Under the pieces are notes generated by a model. It worked only from the letters and a program-made list of their open reading frames with translations. It did not search any database and was not told the origin of the DNA. Both the position numbers and the translations under genes were made by a program. From Fidelibacterota bacterium (GTDB lineage Bacteria; Marinisomatota; Marinisomatia; Marinisomatales; S15-B10): a stretch of 28,642 nt of DNA. Shown here piece after piece: positions 16,250 through 25,681 of the stretch (within the stretch, counting starts at the first letter, position 1; each line of letters opens with the position of its first letter). The stretch spans positions 14,640 through 43,281 of the forward strand of contig PAYY01000010.1 in assembly GCA_002715465.1 (NCBI GenBank). The letters run 5' to 3'.

Positions 16250-17639
16250 CTCACCATTATACTTTTCCCCAGGTCTATTAGGACTCATTATTATACAAAT
16301 TTTGACCTTTTATATAGGGCTTTTGCTAGATCCCTTGATGATAATCGTAATACCCATAACTATCTTGTCTTTTGTTTGGTTATTATATCATCCTGAATTC
16401 ACTATACTGTTAATAGCTTTTACAAATATAATTAAAGGTTTTTTACAGGAACAGATACCAATTTTTGAGGAAATTGATTTAACAGTTTTACTAATTTCCA
16501 TTCTATGGCTGGGACTAGGAAAAATTGCACTATTGGGAAATTGGGAATTACCAAATTGGTCTAGAAATATTCTAATTTTGTTTACCATATTTTGTGGAGT
16601 TTTAGCTTTTTCAGGCTTTTATTCTCCTTCCCCTCAATCTGGTGGTTTAAAAATTATAAGGTTTCTGATTTTTTCATCATCGATGTTATTCGCTCCTATT
16701 ATTTTTTTAAGGAATTATAATGATTCAAAACGTATGCTTAAGTATTTTAAAATTTTATCAGGAGTTATTTTATGCGCTATGTTATTAAATCTTATAATTA
16801 TTGCTGTTTCAGGAGGTTTGGTTACATATCTTGTAAGAGCTTCATTACTTGAAGCTAATCCAATTGCTGTTAGTCGTAGTCTTGCTGTTATTGCAGCTAT
16901 GGTAACAATAATAGGTATAAGAAAAAATGGAATTAAACTTTTTTCTTCATTAATATTATTATCACTCATTTTACTCGCAATAGTTGCAACAGGTTCAAGG
17001 GGACCTCTTGCTAGTTTTTTTGCTGGAATTATACTTTTTACATTACTTTTCGAGTCACCTCCCTATAGATCAAGACTTTTCTTAGTAGGGTTTGTTGCTG
17101 TAGCTATTGTCTTGGGGCTTCTTTTCCTTTTACCTGAAAGTCTTACTACAAGATTTATTCAAATGACTCAGGGTGACATCATTGTTACGGCAGATGGTGT
17201 TGAAAGAATAAGTACTATTGCAACAAGATTAAACTTCTGGGATATTTCAATTAAGAGATGGCTTGACAATGGTTTTTCTTTCCTTTTTGGCATAGGTGCT
17301 GGTGGCTTCAGTTCTCTTTTTGTTTGGAAAGATTTTAGATGGTATCCTCATAATATTTTCATCGAAGTTCTTTTAGAACAAGGTATACTTGGTTTAATTA
17401 TCATGTTAATCATGATAATTGTTTCTTTAAAATATCTATTTCAAATAAAACGATTAGAGATTATATCTGAACATTCATCAGTTTGGATTGCTTCTATGCT
17501 TGTAATTTTTTTCTCAGCACAAGTTTCTGGTGATTTAAATGATAACAGAGCATTATTGATGTTTTTATCTGTTTCTTTATGTTCTGTTCGCTTAGATAAA
17601 ATATTTCATAATAAATCTCATGATTTTCTCAATGCTTGA
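16236..17639 (+). CDS. O-antigen ligase/polymerase-like membrane protein (Wzy_C family)
   Basis: The product has 467 residues with about 11-12 hydrophobic helices. It carries the family hallmarks: ATGSRGPLASFFAG after a central helix (about 251-264), then a periplasmic loop with a conserved arginine-containing segment. FRWYPHNIFIEVLLEQGILG (368-387) corresponds to the H-N...E..G signature of ligases and polymerases. Whether it joins finished chains to an acceptor or polymerises repeat units cannot be told from sequence. It is the only Wzy candidate in the locus, which favours polymerase. The start is TTG at 16236, overlapping the Wzz-like gene by 14 nt, with no clear ribosome site. The next internal ATG would lose the first helix. 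Confidence 0.82.
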   Translation: MVQLSSPLYFSPGLLGLIIIQILTFYIGLLLDPLMIIVIPITILSFVWLLYHPEFTILLIAFTNIIKGFLQEQIPIFEEIDLTVLLISILWLGLGKIALLGNWELPNWSRNILILFTIFCGVLAFSGFYSPSPQSGGLKIIRFLIFSSSMLFAPIIFLRNYNDSKRMLKYFKILSGVILCAMLLNLIIIAVSGGLVTYLVRASLLEANPIAVSRSLAVIAAMVTIIGIRKNGIKLFSSLILLSLILLAIVATGSRGPLASFFAGIILFTLLFESPPYRSRLFLVGFVAVAIVLGLLFLLPESLTTRFIQMTQGDIIVTADGVERISTIATRLNFWDISIKRWLDNGFSFLFGIGAGGFSSLFVWKDFRWYPHNIFIEVLLEQGILGLIIMLIMIIVSLKYLFQIKRLEIISEHSSVWIASMLVIFFSAQVSGDLNDNRALLMFLSVSLCSVRLDKIFHNKSHDFLNA

Positions 17640-19044
17640 AAAAAAATTAAGTTTAAGAAATGATTTTATTGTAACAGGATTAAATGGAATTAGCACTGTT
17701 TTTGGGTTATTTCTTGTAAGCGGTTATATGGCACGTTCACTTGGGCTTGATATCCTTGGTGAATATCTTTTTCTTAGAAGAATAGTAACATCTTTTGTTG
17801 GCGTATTACTTCTTGGAATGAATATAACAATCCCGATTCTTATTGCAAAAAATCGGAATAGTGCGATTGGGGATGCTGCTATAATAATTTTTTTATTTGT
17901 AACAGTTCCTATAATTTTTGGTTTAAAGGGTTTGGGGAATTTTTATTTTTTTAGTGGTAGCTTATCTCTTCCCCATACTTTGTTTATATTGGGTTTTTGT
18001 TTTCTAACGCTAACTTACAGTCTTTATAGAGGGCATTTGAATTTATTGGGTGCTAATTTATTACAATTTATAGCTGGAACAATATTTTCAATTATATCCG
18101 TCTATATAGCTACCTCACTTGAACAATTTCTATTAATAATTGGTTCAAGTATGTTTTTTTTGTCTTTTGTTGCTTTTTTTCTTAGAAATAGAGGAATTAA
18201 GTTCAACAGAATTTCTAATTATGAAATCAAAGAATTAATAAATTTCGGTCTTTCTCGTATTCCTGGTTTTATATTCCAGTTTTTTATGTTAGCGGGTCCT
18301 CCACTTCTTGCGTTATCTTATTTGAATCTTACTGATCTAGCCTTCCTTAATGCTGGATTAAGTCTTGTTCGAATTTTCCTTATAGCTGTAGGACCTTTAG
18401 GGATTATTTTGTTACCCAGAGTTTCAAATGCTATTAGTAAAGGTATGACTGAAAGCCTAAGGAAAAACCTGTCACTTTTAGCTAAGTTAACACTTTTTTA
18501 TGGTTCGATTTCCTCAATAGCATTAAGTCAATTCAGTAATGACATACTCTCTCTTTGGTTGGGAAGCTCAACAATTCTTGCGGGGAAAACTTCTCAAATT
18601 CTGTTTTTTTCGACTCCATTCTTTTTATTATGTGCTATACTCAGAAGTCCAATTGATGCAATAACAAATAGAGGTTATAATTCTTTTGTCTACGCTATAG
18701 GTGTCTGTGGAATGATAGCAACTTTTCTAATAATGATAATTAATAATGCGGAACCAATATTAGCAGCAGCTTGGGGTTTTTTTATTGGATATTTTTTGGC
18801 CGCTATAGTTAGTTATATAATAGTCTCAATAGTATTTAGATTAAATATTTTCTCTGTTCAATATCTTTTGTCAATATTTTTTTCAAACATTACTATTTAT
18901 ATTATTTTTTCTACAATTCCTTTTTATGGCAATTTGAAAATGTTCATTTCAATGGTTATTTTTTTCATATTACTCACTTTTCATTTTTTGATGTCCAAAG
19001 AGGAGTGGGTGCTTAGCTTTCGTAGGATTCTATTTCCTAATTAG
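17620..19044 (+). CDS. Wzx-like polysaccharide flippase
   Basis: The product has 474 residues with about 12-14 hydrophobic helices and the loop pattern of the MOP-superfamily oligosaccharide flippases. The opening LNGISTVFGLFLVSGYMARSLG, then LGEYLFLRRI, is the typical first helix and loop. INFGLSRIPGFIFQFFMLAG marks the start of the second half. It would move undecaprenyl-linked repeat units to the periplasmic side for the neighbouring polymerase. ATG 17620 overlaps the upstream gene by 20 nt. ATG 17632 (four codons on) overlaps by 8 nt and is equally plausible. Neither has a strong ribosome site. Confidence 0.85.
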   Translation: MIFSMLEKKLSLRNDFIVTGLNGISTVFGLFLVSGYMARSLGLDILGEYLFLRRIVTSFVGVLLLGMNITIPILIAKNRNSAIGDAAIIIFLFVTVPIIFGLKGLGNFYFFSGSLSLPHTLFILGFCFLTLTYSLYRGHLNLLGANLLQFIAGTIFSIISVYIATSLEQFLLIIGSSMFFLSFVAFFLRNRGIKFNRISNYEIKELINFGLSRIPGFIFQFFMLAGPPLLALSYLNLTDLAFLNAGLSLVRIFLIAVGPLGIILLPRVSNAISKGMTESLRKNLSLLAKLTLFYGSISSIALSQFSNDILSLWLGSSTILAGKTSQILFFSTPFFLLCAILRSPIDAITNRGYNSFVYAIGVCGMIATFLIMIINNAEPILAAAWGFFIGYFLAAIVSYIIVSIVFRLNIFSVQYLLSIFFSNITIYIIFSTIPFYGNLKMFISMVIFFILLTFHFLMSKEEWVLSFRRILFPN

Positions 19045-19060
19045 GACTAAAACTAATTAT

Positions 19061-20200
19061 ATGAAACTAAAATCAAGTCAATCTAGTGTTTTGTTAGCAT
19101 CTTCTATTCATCGATGGAATGATGTAAGGGTATATCATAAAGAAGCTAGGTCACTTTCTTTAAATTATGATGTAACTGTAATTGGAGTTGGAGAATCTGA
19201 TGACAATATTGTTATTTCAAAGAATATTTCTGTAATTCTATTACCATTTCCAGATTCAATTTTAAGAAGGATAAAAAACGCATTTTCAATTTTAGCATAT
19301 GGTATATCTCCGAAGTATCATTTAATTCATTTTCATGATCCAGAGTTAATTTGGGTGGGATTGATATTAAGATTATTTAGGAAAAAGGTTATTTATGATG
19401 TTCATGAAGATCTAAAAGCTGCTGTAAAGATCCGAAGATGGGTGCCTCATCTATTAAAAAACATAATCGGTAATCTTGCTCACACTGTAGAATTATTTGG
19501 ACAATTCTTCTTTACGGGCATTATTGTTGCTGAAGATTCTTATTTATCTAATTTTAATAATAATAATCACATTATATCAGTACGTAACTATGTTAGAATT
19601 AACTCATCTCCAATTGTAATTGAAACTACAAGTAAGAGGATTTTATATACAGGGTCAGTAACTATAGCTAGGGGCGTAGGAGATTTATTGAAAGCAATTG
19701 CTTTATTGCAAGATTATGACCAAGAAATTGGGGCAATAATTATTGGACATTGTCCAACTTCTGAAGTGGAGTTATTTCATGAATTGAAAGACACACTTCC
19801 TAATCCTAATGCTGTTGAAATAGTTAGTTTCATTGATTTTGAACAAATACAATCTTTTGTTTCAACTTGTAGTGTTGCAGTTGTTCCTCTAAGGGGAGAA
19901 AAGAATTATGAGTATTCAATTCCTACAAAAATATTAGATTATATGAATTGGGGTATCCCATATATATATAGTAGGCTAAAACTTACTGAAGAACTGTTCG
20001 GTGTAAATTCAGGAGGTATTGGTTTTGATCCAGGAAATATTGTTCAATTAGAAAATGCAATTCATAGGATATTAACTGATCTGAATCTTCATAAAAAATT
20101 AACCATAGAATGTAGAAATAAGATTCATTCATTCAATTGGATTTCTGAAGAAGCAAAACTTTTTAGCTTTTATGAGACTTACTTATCAGAAGAAAATTAA
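19061..20200 (+). CDS. Glycosyltransferase, GT4-like (GT-B fold)
   Basis: The product has 379 residues. The N-terminal domain has IHFHDPELIWVGL and KVIYDVHEDL, both characteristic of GT4-type enzymes. The C-terminal domain has RILYTGSVTIARGVGDLLKA and the donor-binding stretch YSIPTKILDYMNWGIPYI. The usual catalytic/donor glutamate in KxxEYM is an aspartate here. The acceptor and sugar donor cannot be inferred. It is a peripheral cytoplasmic enzyme that would add a sugar to the lipid-linked repeat unit. It follows the flippase by 16 nt. Confidence 0.85.
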   Translation: MKLKSSQSSVLLASSIHRWNDVRVYHKEARSLSLNYDVTVIGVGESDDNIVISKNISVILLPFPDSILRRIKNAFSILAYGISPKYHLIHFHDPELIWVGLILRLFRKKVIYDVHEDLKAAVKIRRWVPHLLKNIIGNLAHTVELFGQFFFTGIIVAEDSYLSNFNNNNHIISVRNYVRINSSPIVIETTSKRILYTGSVTIARGVGDLLKAIALLQDYDQEIGAIIIGHCPTSEVELFHELKDTLPNPNAVEIVSFIDFEQIQSFVSTCSVAVVPLRGEKNYEYSIPTKILDYMNWGIPYIYSRLKLTEELFGVNSGGIGFDPGNIVQLENAIHRILTDLNLHKKLTIECRNKIHSFNWISEEAKLFSFYETYLSEEN

Positions 20201-20259
20201 ATCATCGACTTGTTGATCCAAATTCTCAAGCTAAATTATATTAACTCTCATAGAGGTTA

Positions 20260-21258
20260 ATGATAAACAAATTAAGTGAAATTCAAGTTTCTATTGTTAT
20301 CCCAATGCTTAATGAAGAAAAGTATATTGGTAGATGTTTGATGTCACTAGTTGATCAAGATTGGGAAGGACTGCCATTAGAGATAATTGTTGTAAATGGA
20401 CTTTCAAAAGATCGATCTCACGAAATTGTAGAAGGGTTCAAATCTAATTTTTCACTATTAAAAATAATTGAGAATCCTCGTCGAATAACTCCTATATCTT
20501 TAAACATGGGTGTTAAAGCATCTACTGGAGAGGTAATAATTATTCTTGGTGCACATAGTTATGTTGCCAAAGATTTTGTCTCAAAAAATTTGTATTATTT
20601 AAATACAATGGTTGTTGATTGTGTAGGTGGTTCAATAGCACCTATAGGTGATACCTATCAAGGAGAATCTATTGCATTGGCAATGAGTTCACCTCTTGGA
20701 GTTGGGAATGCTTTTTATCGTTATTCAAAAGTCCAACGTTTAGTTGACACTGTTCAATTTGGTGCTTACAGACGAGATATTTTTCAAAAGGTAGGGTTTT
20801 TTGATGAGGATTTAGTCCGTAATCAAGATTTTGAATTAAATCATAGAATTGTGAGTACTGGAGGAAGGATTCTTTTAGCTCCTGAAGTTCACGGGTATTA
20901 CGTGGTGAGAAGCTCCATACCAAAACTATTTAAACAGTATTTTGATTATGGATTTTGGAAAACCAAGGTAATTTTAAAAGAAGTGAGTGCATTCAGATTG
21001 AGATATCAAATACCACCTATTTTTATAGTTAGTCTTGGAATTACTGGTATTATAGGTCTGTTTTCTAATCCATTCTTCATTTTATTTAAAAGTATTTTAT
21101 TCCTTTATGGAGGTCTCGTATTATTAATAAGTCTAAAACTATCTTTAAATAATGGAATTAAATACATTCCTATTTTACCTTTTGCTTTTATGACGCTTCA
21201 TTTTGGTTTTGGTTTGGGATTAATTACTTCTTGGTTTCAGAGAATTTTTTCAAAATAA
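20260..21258 (+). CDS. Glycosyltransferase family 2, ExoA-like, with C-terminal membrane helices
   Basis: The product has 332 residues. The GT-A start is VSIVIPMLNEEKYIGRCLMS. IIVVNGLSKDRS replaces the usual DGxSxDGT. The DxD position reads IILGAHSYVAKDF, lacking the expected aspartates. The later VQFGAYRRDIFQKVGFFDED and NQDFELNHR segments (acceptor-site QxDxE/ED-like) are conserved. Two to three hydrophobic helices lie near the C-terminus (about 250-328). Close relatives include succinoglycan ExoA-type enzymes; a GAH or GGH variant also occurs in some GT2 enzymes. The 59-nt gap upstream holds an AGAGG ribosome site. Confidence 0.83.
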   Translation: MINKLSEIQVSIVIPMLNEEKYIGRCLMSLVDQDWEGLPLEIIVVNGLSKDRSHEIVEGFKSNFSLLKIIENPRRITPISLNMGVKASTGEVIIILGAHSYVAKDFVSKNLYYLNTMVVDCVGGSIAPIGDTYQGESIALAMSSPLGVGNAFYRYSKVQRLVDTVQFGAYRRDIFQKVGFFDEDLVRNQDFELNHRIVSTGGRILLAPEVHGYYVVRSSIPKLFKQYFDYGFWKTKVILKEVSAFRLRYQIPPIFIVSLGITGIIGLFSNPFFILFKSILFLYGGLVLLISLKLSLNNGIKYIPILPFAFMTLHFGFGLGLITSWFQRIFSK

Positions 21259-21279
21259 AAACTTATTAATGGGGAAATA

Positions 21280-21882
21280 ATGAATAATTCCATTCATTCT
21301 GAAGGAGTAAGACTGGGTAAAAATGTAGTTCTAGAAGAGTTTGTTTTTTTAGGTAAAGTTCCTGATGGTTTAAAGAATGAAGTAATAGAGACAATTATAG
21401 GGAATAATTCACTTATTCGTTCTCATACTGTTATATATATGGGTAACGTAATAGGCTCAGATTTTAAGACAGGTCATGGAGTGCTTATAAGAGAGAACAA
21501 TATTATAGGAAATTTTGTTAGCATAGGTAGTCACTCAGTAATTGAGCATGATGTCATAGTGGAAGATAATGTTCGTATTCGTTCCCAGGCTTTTATCCCA
21601 GAATACTCGGTTATAAAAAAAAATTCTTGGATAGGTCCCAATGTTGTTTTGACAAACGCTAAATACCCTCTTTCTACAAATGTGAAAAAATCTCTTAAAG
21701 GTCCAGAAATATGCGAAAATGCAATTATTGGTGCAAACTCCACAATATTACCTGGTATCTATATAGGTCCTAATTCATTAGTAGGAGCTGGTTCAGTTGT
21801 AACAAAAAATGTTGAAGCTGGAACTGTTGTTGCCGGCAATCCTGCTGTTAAATTGAAAGATGTTTCAGAGCTACAAATATGA
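21280..21882 (+). CDS. Left-handed beta-helix sugar acyltransferase
   Basis: The product has 200 residues built of hexapeptide repeats ([66 protein letters not shown]). It ends in [20 protein letters not shown], the standard acyltransferase terminus. This resembles WlbB/FdtC/WxcM-type N-acetyltransferases that acetylate an amino group installed by a DegT-type aminotransferase. That partner is immediately downstream, with an ATGA overlap. The pair therefore predicts an N-acylated amino sugar. Acetyl versus other acyl groups, and dTDP versus UDP carrier, are undecided. GGGGAAATA precedes the ATG. Confidence 0.85.
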   Translation: MNNSIHSEGVRLGKNVVLEEFVFLGKVPDGLKNEVIETIIGNNSLIRSHTVIYMGNVIGSDFKTGHGVLIRENNIIGNFVSIGSHSVIEHDVIVEDNVRIRSQAFIPEYSVIKKNSWIGPNVVLTNAKYPLSTNVKKSLKGPEICENAIIGANSTILPGIYIGPNSLVGAGSVVTKNVEAGTVVAGNPAVKLKDVSELQI

Positions 21883-22997
21883 CTACCATTCCACTTGTTG
21901 ATTTAAAAGCTCAATATCTTTTAATAAAAGACGAGATAAATAAAGCCATACAAAATGTTATTAAAGATGCTGCCTTTGTAAAAGGAAGGTATGTAAAAAC
22001 ATTTGAAGATTCTTTTGCCAAAAAGAATGGTGTAAAGCATTGCATTGGTGTCGCTAATGGTACAGATGCAATCTATATTGCGCTTCGGGCATTAGGCATA
22101 GGATCAGGAGATGAAGTTATAACAACAGCTTTTAGTTGGATTTCAACAGCTGAGACAATTCAACAAACAGGTGCTAGGCCTGTTTTTGTTGATATAGATC
22201 CCGATTATTATAATATAAATACTGAAAAAATTGCTGAAAAGATAACAAGTAGAACTAAAGCTATTATTCCAGTGCATCTTTACGGTCAACCTGCTGATAT
22301 GGACCCTATCCTTTCTCTTGCTAAAGAATATAACCTGCGAATTATTGAAGATTCAGCACAGGCACATTTTGCTGAATATGATGAAAAGAAGGTCGGTTCA
22401 TTTGGAGATATTGGAACCTTTAGTTTTTATCCGGGTAAGAATTTAGGTGCTTATGGAGATGGTGGAGCAATAATTACAAATGATGAGTTTCTTGCGGAAA
22501 AGCTTAGAAGGATCGCAAATCATGGTGCACTTGGAAAGCATGATCATGAAATAGGAGGGATGAATAGTAGGTTAGATGGAATTCAGGCTGCTGTTCTATC
22601 TGTAAAATTAAAATATATTGATAAATGGAATAGTAGTCGTTATAAAAATTCTGAAAAATATAATAGTGCTCTTCATGGAATTGAAGATATTTTTTTGCCA
22701 AAAATTCATCCAAGATCTAAGCATATTTTTCATGTCTATACTTTAAGGACTAATCTTAGAGATCCCTTGAGAGATTATTTATCTAACAAAGGAATTGATA
22801 CTGGTGTTCACTATCCTGTTGCCTTACCTTATCTACCACCATTCCGTGAATTAAATTACACTCCAAAACAGTTACCTGTTGCCTCAATTTATCAGGATAA
22901 AATACTTTCCTTACCCATGTATCCAGAACTAAGTGGAACCCAGATTAATAGGATTTGCACAGCAATAAAAGATTTTTACAAAAATTTTGAAAAATAA
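21879..22997 (+). CDS. DegT/DnrJ/EryC1-type sugar aminotransferase
   Basis: PLP-dependent transaminase of nucleotide-linked keto sugars, 372 residues (normal). [17 protein letters not shown] and [19 protein letters not shown] form the N-terminus. [46 protein letters not shown] (D158 contacting the PLP ring nitrogen) and [18 protein letters not shown] (Lys187, Schiff base) form the active site. [12 protein letters not shown] and LSLPMYPEL close the protein. Best fits are the FdtB/QdtB/WlbC-type C3 aminotransferases, given the adjacent acyltransferase. The 3- versus 4-amino product cannot be read from sequence. It overlaps the next gene by 11 nt. Confidence 0.92.
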   Translation: MTTIPLVDLKAQYLLIKDEINKAIQNVIKDAAFVKGRYVKTFEDSFAKKNGVKHCIGVANGTDAIYIALRALGIGSGDEVITTAFSWISTAETIQQTGARPVFVDIDPDYYNINTEKIAEKITSRTKAIIPVHLYGQPADMDPILSLAKEYNLRIIEDSAQAHFAEYDEKKVGSFGDIGTFSFYPGKNLGAYGDGGAIITNDEFLAEKLRRIANHGALGKHDHEIGGMNSRLDGIQAAVLSVKLKYIDKWNSSRYKNSEKYNSALHGIEDIFLPKIHPRSKHIFHVYTLRTNLRDPLRDYLSNKGIDTGVHYPVALPYLPPFRELNYTPKQLPVASIYQDKILSLPMYPELSGTQINRICTAIKDFYKNFEK

Positions 22998-24003
22998 AAA
23001 AAGTTTTATCAAGATTTGGGCTGTTTTTTTGTTAATTCTTAGCTGTACTAATCCTTATCAAAATTTTGAGATTACTGATGATTTTTTGCTTGAGCCAGGC
23101 AAAGTATATAAACTTACTTTTGATTCTGCTGTAGATAATTTTCCAATCGGGACAATTTTTCAAAGTGGTAATGAATTAGAATCTTCTCCTTTATCTAGAA
23201 TGTACCGAAAACCTGTTATAATTAAAGCTGATGACCTTATAGCTAGAGTAAGCAAAAATTGGAGAAGATTCATTGAATGGTCGGAAAGCAAATCTTACCA
23301 TATCAGCCTTGGTCTTATTTGTAATTCGTTGGCTAATGCATCTGCAAGGGATATTAATTATTTAAAGAAATTAAATAAATGGAAAAATGAAATATGGTTG
23401 CATGGTTGGGATCACGAACTAAGTGAATCATTAGCAGAATTTGACGGGAAATCTCTGCAGGAACAAAAGAAAAACTTACAGGCTTCTATTAAATGGGCGA
23501 AAAAAAAACTCAATTTAGATTTAAAAACATTTGGCTCTCCAGGAAATCGAACGGATGAATCGACTTTATTAGCTGTGAAAGCTAATCCAGAAATAGAAGT
23601 TTGGTTTCATTCAAATGGGCTTATTGAAGAACCTCACATTATTACAATAGATTGGATTGCTGAATTAAATAGTGGAATGTTAAGAAGCTTTAATGATTTC
23701 ATTCATGAAGTTAATAAACATAATAATGATGATATTATTGTCTTGCAAATACATCCAGCTTCTTGGGATGAAAAAGAACTCAAGTTATTTGAAAAGATGG
23801 TCGATTATACTATAAATATTATGGGAAGAAGACTAGTGACTCCCTATGGCCAATTCACCTGGTCAAAAGATAAATTTAATTTAAAAGTAGAGAAAATTGG
23901 TGAGAATGAATACGCTATAGATTGTTCTTCAATAGTGTATTCTCATAGATTAGATATTGATATTGAAATATTAAGTTTTGAAGAAGCTGAATTTTTTGAT
24001 TAA
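22987..24003 (+). CDS. Putative lipoprotein with polysaccharide-deacetylase (NodB/DUF2334-like) fold
   Basis: The product has 338 residues. A lipoprotein signal peptide is visible: [10 protein letters not shown], a hydrophobic core, then LLILSC with Cys20 as the lipidation site. The mature part resembles a divergent polysaccharide deacetylase. PVIIKADDL (D82, D83) is the first metal motif. IWLHGWDHEL (H139, H143) is the HxxxH motif. FGSPGNR (182-188) replaces the RxPxG loop, and IVLQIHPASW (H256) is the last active-site strand. It would act outside the cytoplasm, probably on the exported polymer or peptidoglycan. Starts at TTG 22987, overlapping the aminotransferase. Deacetylase activity is inferred from fold motifs only; it could have lost activity. 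Confidence 0.68.
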   Translation: MKNKKSFIKIWAVFLLILSCTNPYQNFEITDDFLLEPGKVYKLTFDSAVDNFPIGTIFQSGNELESSPLSRMYRKPVIIKADDLIARVSKNWRRFIEWSESKSYHISLGLICNSLANASARDINYLKKLNKWKNEIWLHGWDHELSESLAEFDGKSLQEQKKNLQASIKWAKKKLNLDLKTFGSPGNRTDESTLLAVKANPEIEVWFHSNGLIEEPHIITIDWIAELNSGMLRSFNDFIHEVNKHNNDDIIVLQIHPASWDEKELKLFEKMVDYTINIMGRRLVTPYGQFTWSKDKFNLKVEKIGENEYAIDCSSIVYSHRLDIDIEILSFEEAEFFD

Positions 24004-24214
24004 AATTGTTTGATCGATAGAGAGTTACCAACTAAATTGAAAAGAATATAAGGAGGATCTCATCGAATTAGATTGCTAAAGGTTTATTAGTTTCAATAAA
24101 TATTACAAAAAAACCTTATGCTGAGAGTGAGATTCAATTATTTCGTATCCGAATGTGATCTAAAACAAACGGTCTTCTTCCCCTTCGTATTATATTTTAT
24201 TAGATAAAGTCTAT
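24004..24214 (+). other. 211-nt intergenic region with orphan Shine-Dalgarno and possible RNA structure
   Basis: This is the longest gap inside the polysaccharide run. TAAGGAGG (24049-24056), a near-complete anti-16S match, has no ATG, GTG or TTG at a usable distance. AAGGTTT (24079-24085) and AAACCTT (24111-24117) can pair, and ATCTCA (24057-24062) can pair with TGAGAT (about 24128-24133) outside them, giving a nested fold. A 29-codon ORF (24118-24207) has no ribosome site. A TATATT at 24191-24196 could be a -10, but no -35 fits. The gap may separate a second transcription unit starting at the sugar phosphotransferase. Confidence 0.35.
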
Positions 24215-25624
24215 ATGATGTCATTTAATATAAAAAGGAATATAAAATATTGGATTATAGTTGCTATCCTTTTATCCATTGATTCATTAGCGGGATTTTT
24301 TGCATTCAGTAAAACCATTATGGTGATTTTAACTGATAAGAATTTTTCTAATTCTGAATTAAGAACAATTTTTTTCTCAATCCAACTGGTACTTTCTGGA
24401 TTTTTTTATGCAAATGGTTGTTATAGGGTTGATCCTACATTATCTAGATTTAGAGAAATCCAATCCATTCTAAGAATAACTCTATCTTTAATTATTGTTG
24501 CCATTGTATTAAATGAAATATTTCCATTAGTCTTGCAAATAGAAAGTGTTTTAATGCTTACTTTTTGGTTTTATTTAGTTGCGGGATTATTTATTGGCCG
24601 AATGACAATTAGATTGATTCAAAAAGTACTATTAGTTAGAGGTTACGGTAAAAAAAATACTATAATAATTGGTACTGATAAAAGAGCAAAAGATATTGCT
24701 GATCATTTGATGTTAAAATCAACAGGTCATAATCTTGTTGGGTTTATAAAATCAGGTAGTAAAGAAATCACTAAAACAAATAACTATTGTGAACTTCCAA
24801 TATTAGGTGAATTAAATAACCTCAGAAAAATTATTGATGTTCAAAATATCAATGAAATTATTATCGCACTTGAAAGGCCACAGCATAATCGACTTTTGGA
24901 AATATTAACACGATCCAATGGTGCTCCTGTTTCATTGAGGATTATTCCAGATATGTATGAGGTAATCAGTGGCTTAGCAAAAACTGAAGAGCTTTATGGT
25001 TTGCCGTTAGTTGAAATTAACCCTGAAATTCTAACAGTGCAGCAACGATTTGCAAAAAGATTGTTGGATATAATCGTATCAAGCTTTGTGATCCTTCCCG
25101 CTTTTCCAATATGGTTAATTATTGCTATTGCAATTAAGTTAGAGTCAAAAGGGCCAATTTTTTACCGACAGGATAGAGTCGGGAAAAATGGCAAACGATT
25201 TATAATCAATAAATTTAGATCTATGGTCAATGAGGCAGAAACAATTACAGGACCAGTTTGGGCTAAAGTTGAGGACCCTAGAATTACAAAGGTTGGTAGT
25301 TTATTAAGGCGATTTCGCTTAGATGAAGTACCTCAGTTTGTAAACGTGTTTCTAGGAGATATGAGTGTTGTAGGACCTAGACCAGAAAGACCTTATTTTG
25401 TTCAAAAATTGGTTGAAGAGTTTCCATTTTATTATAGGCGTCATCGTATCCGACCAGGTATTACAGGTTGGGCTCAAATTAAACATTCTTATGACTCCAC
25501 TATTTCTGATGTTAGGCAAAAACTTAAATTTGATTTTTTCTATATTGAGAATATTAGTTTATCTCTTGATTTTCTCATTATGGTTCGAACTATTCTTGTT
25601 ATGATTTCAGGCAAGGGTCATTAA
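24215..25624 (+). CDS. Undecaprenyl-phosphate sugar phosphotransferase (WcaJ/WbaP-type PNPT)
   Basis: Starts repeat-unit assembly by transferring a sugar-1-phosphate from an NDP-sugar to undecaprenyl phosphate at the inner membrane. The product has 469 residues. Four to five N-terminal helices (about 12-135) precede a CoA-binding-like cytoplasmic domain (about 147-245, NTIIIGTDKRAKDIADHL). A re-entrant helix follows (about 283-308), then the catalytic PNPT domain: GPIFYRQDRVGKNGKRFIINKFRSM, RITKVGSLLRRFRLDEVPQF (D370, E371), GDMSVVGPRPERP (388-390) and RIRPGITGWAQI. The donor sugar (glucose or galactose types are common) is not determinable. ATG 24218 is one codon further and equally possible. 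Confidence 0.93.
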   Translation: MMSFNIKRNIKYWIIVAILLSIDSLAGFFAFSKTIMVILTDKNFSNSELRTIFFSIQLVLSGFFYANGCYRVDPTLSRFREIQSILRITLSLIIVAIVLNEIFPLVLQIESVLMLTFWFYLVAGLFIGRMTIRLIQKVLLVRGYGKKNTIIIGTDKRAKDIADHLMLKSTGHNLVGFIKSGSKEITKTNNYCELPILGELNNLRKIIDVQNINEIIIALERPQHNRLLEILTRSNGAPVSLRIIPDMYEVISGLAKTEELYGLPLVEINPEILTVQQRFAKRLLDIIVSSFVILPAFPIWLIIAIAIKLESKGPIFYRQDRVGKNGKRFIINKFRSMVNEAETITGPVWAKVEDPRITKVGSLLRRFRLDEVPQFVNVFLGDMSVVGPRPERPYFVQKLVEEFPFYYRRHRIRPGITGWAQIKHSYDSTISDVRQKLKFDFFYIENISLSLDFLIMVRTILVMISGKGH

Positions 25625-25681
25625 ATATAGGATTCCAGTTGATTCTTTGAAATCCGAAAGGATCTACATATTATTTCCATA

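Noticed and set aside
24118..24207. 29-codon ORF before the sugar phosphotransferase
   Set aside because: No ribosome site precedes its ATG and the product has no recognisable features; kept only as a note on the intergenic region.
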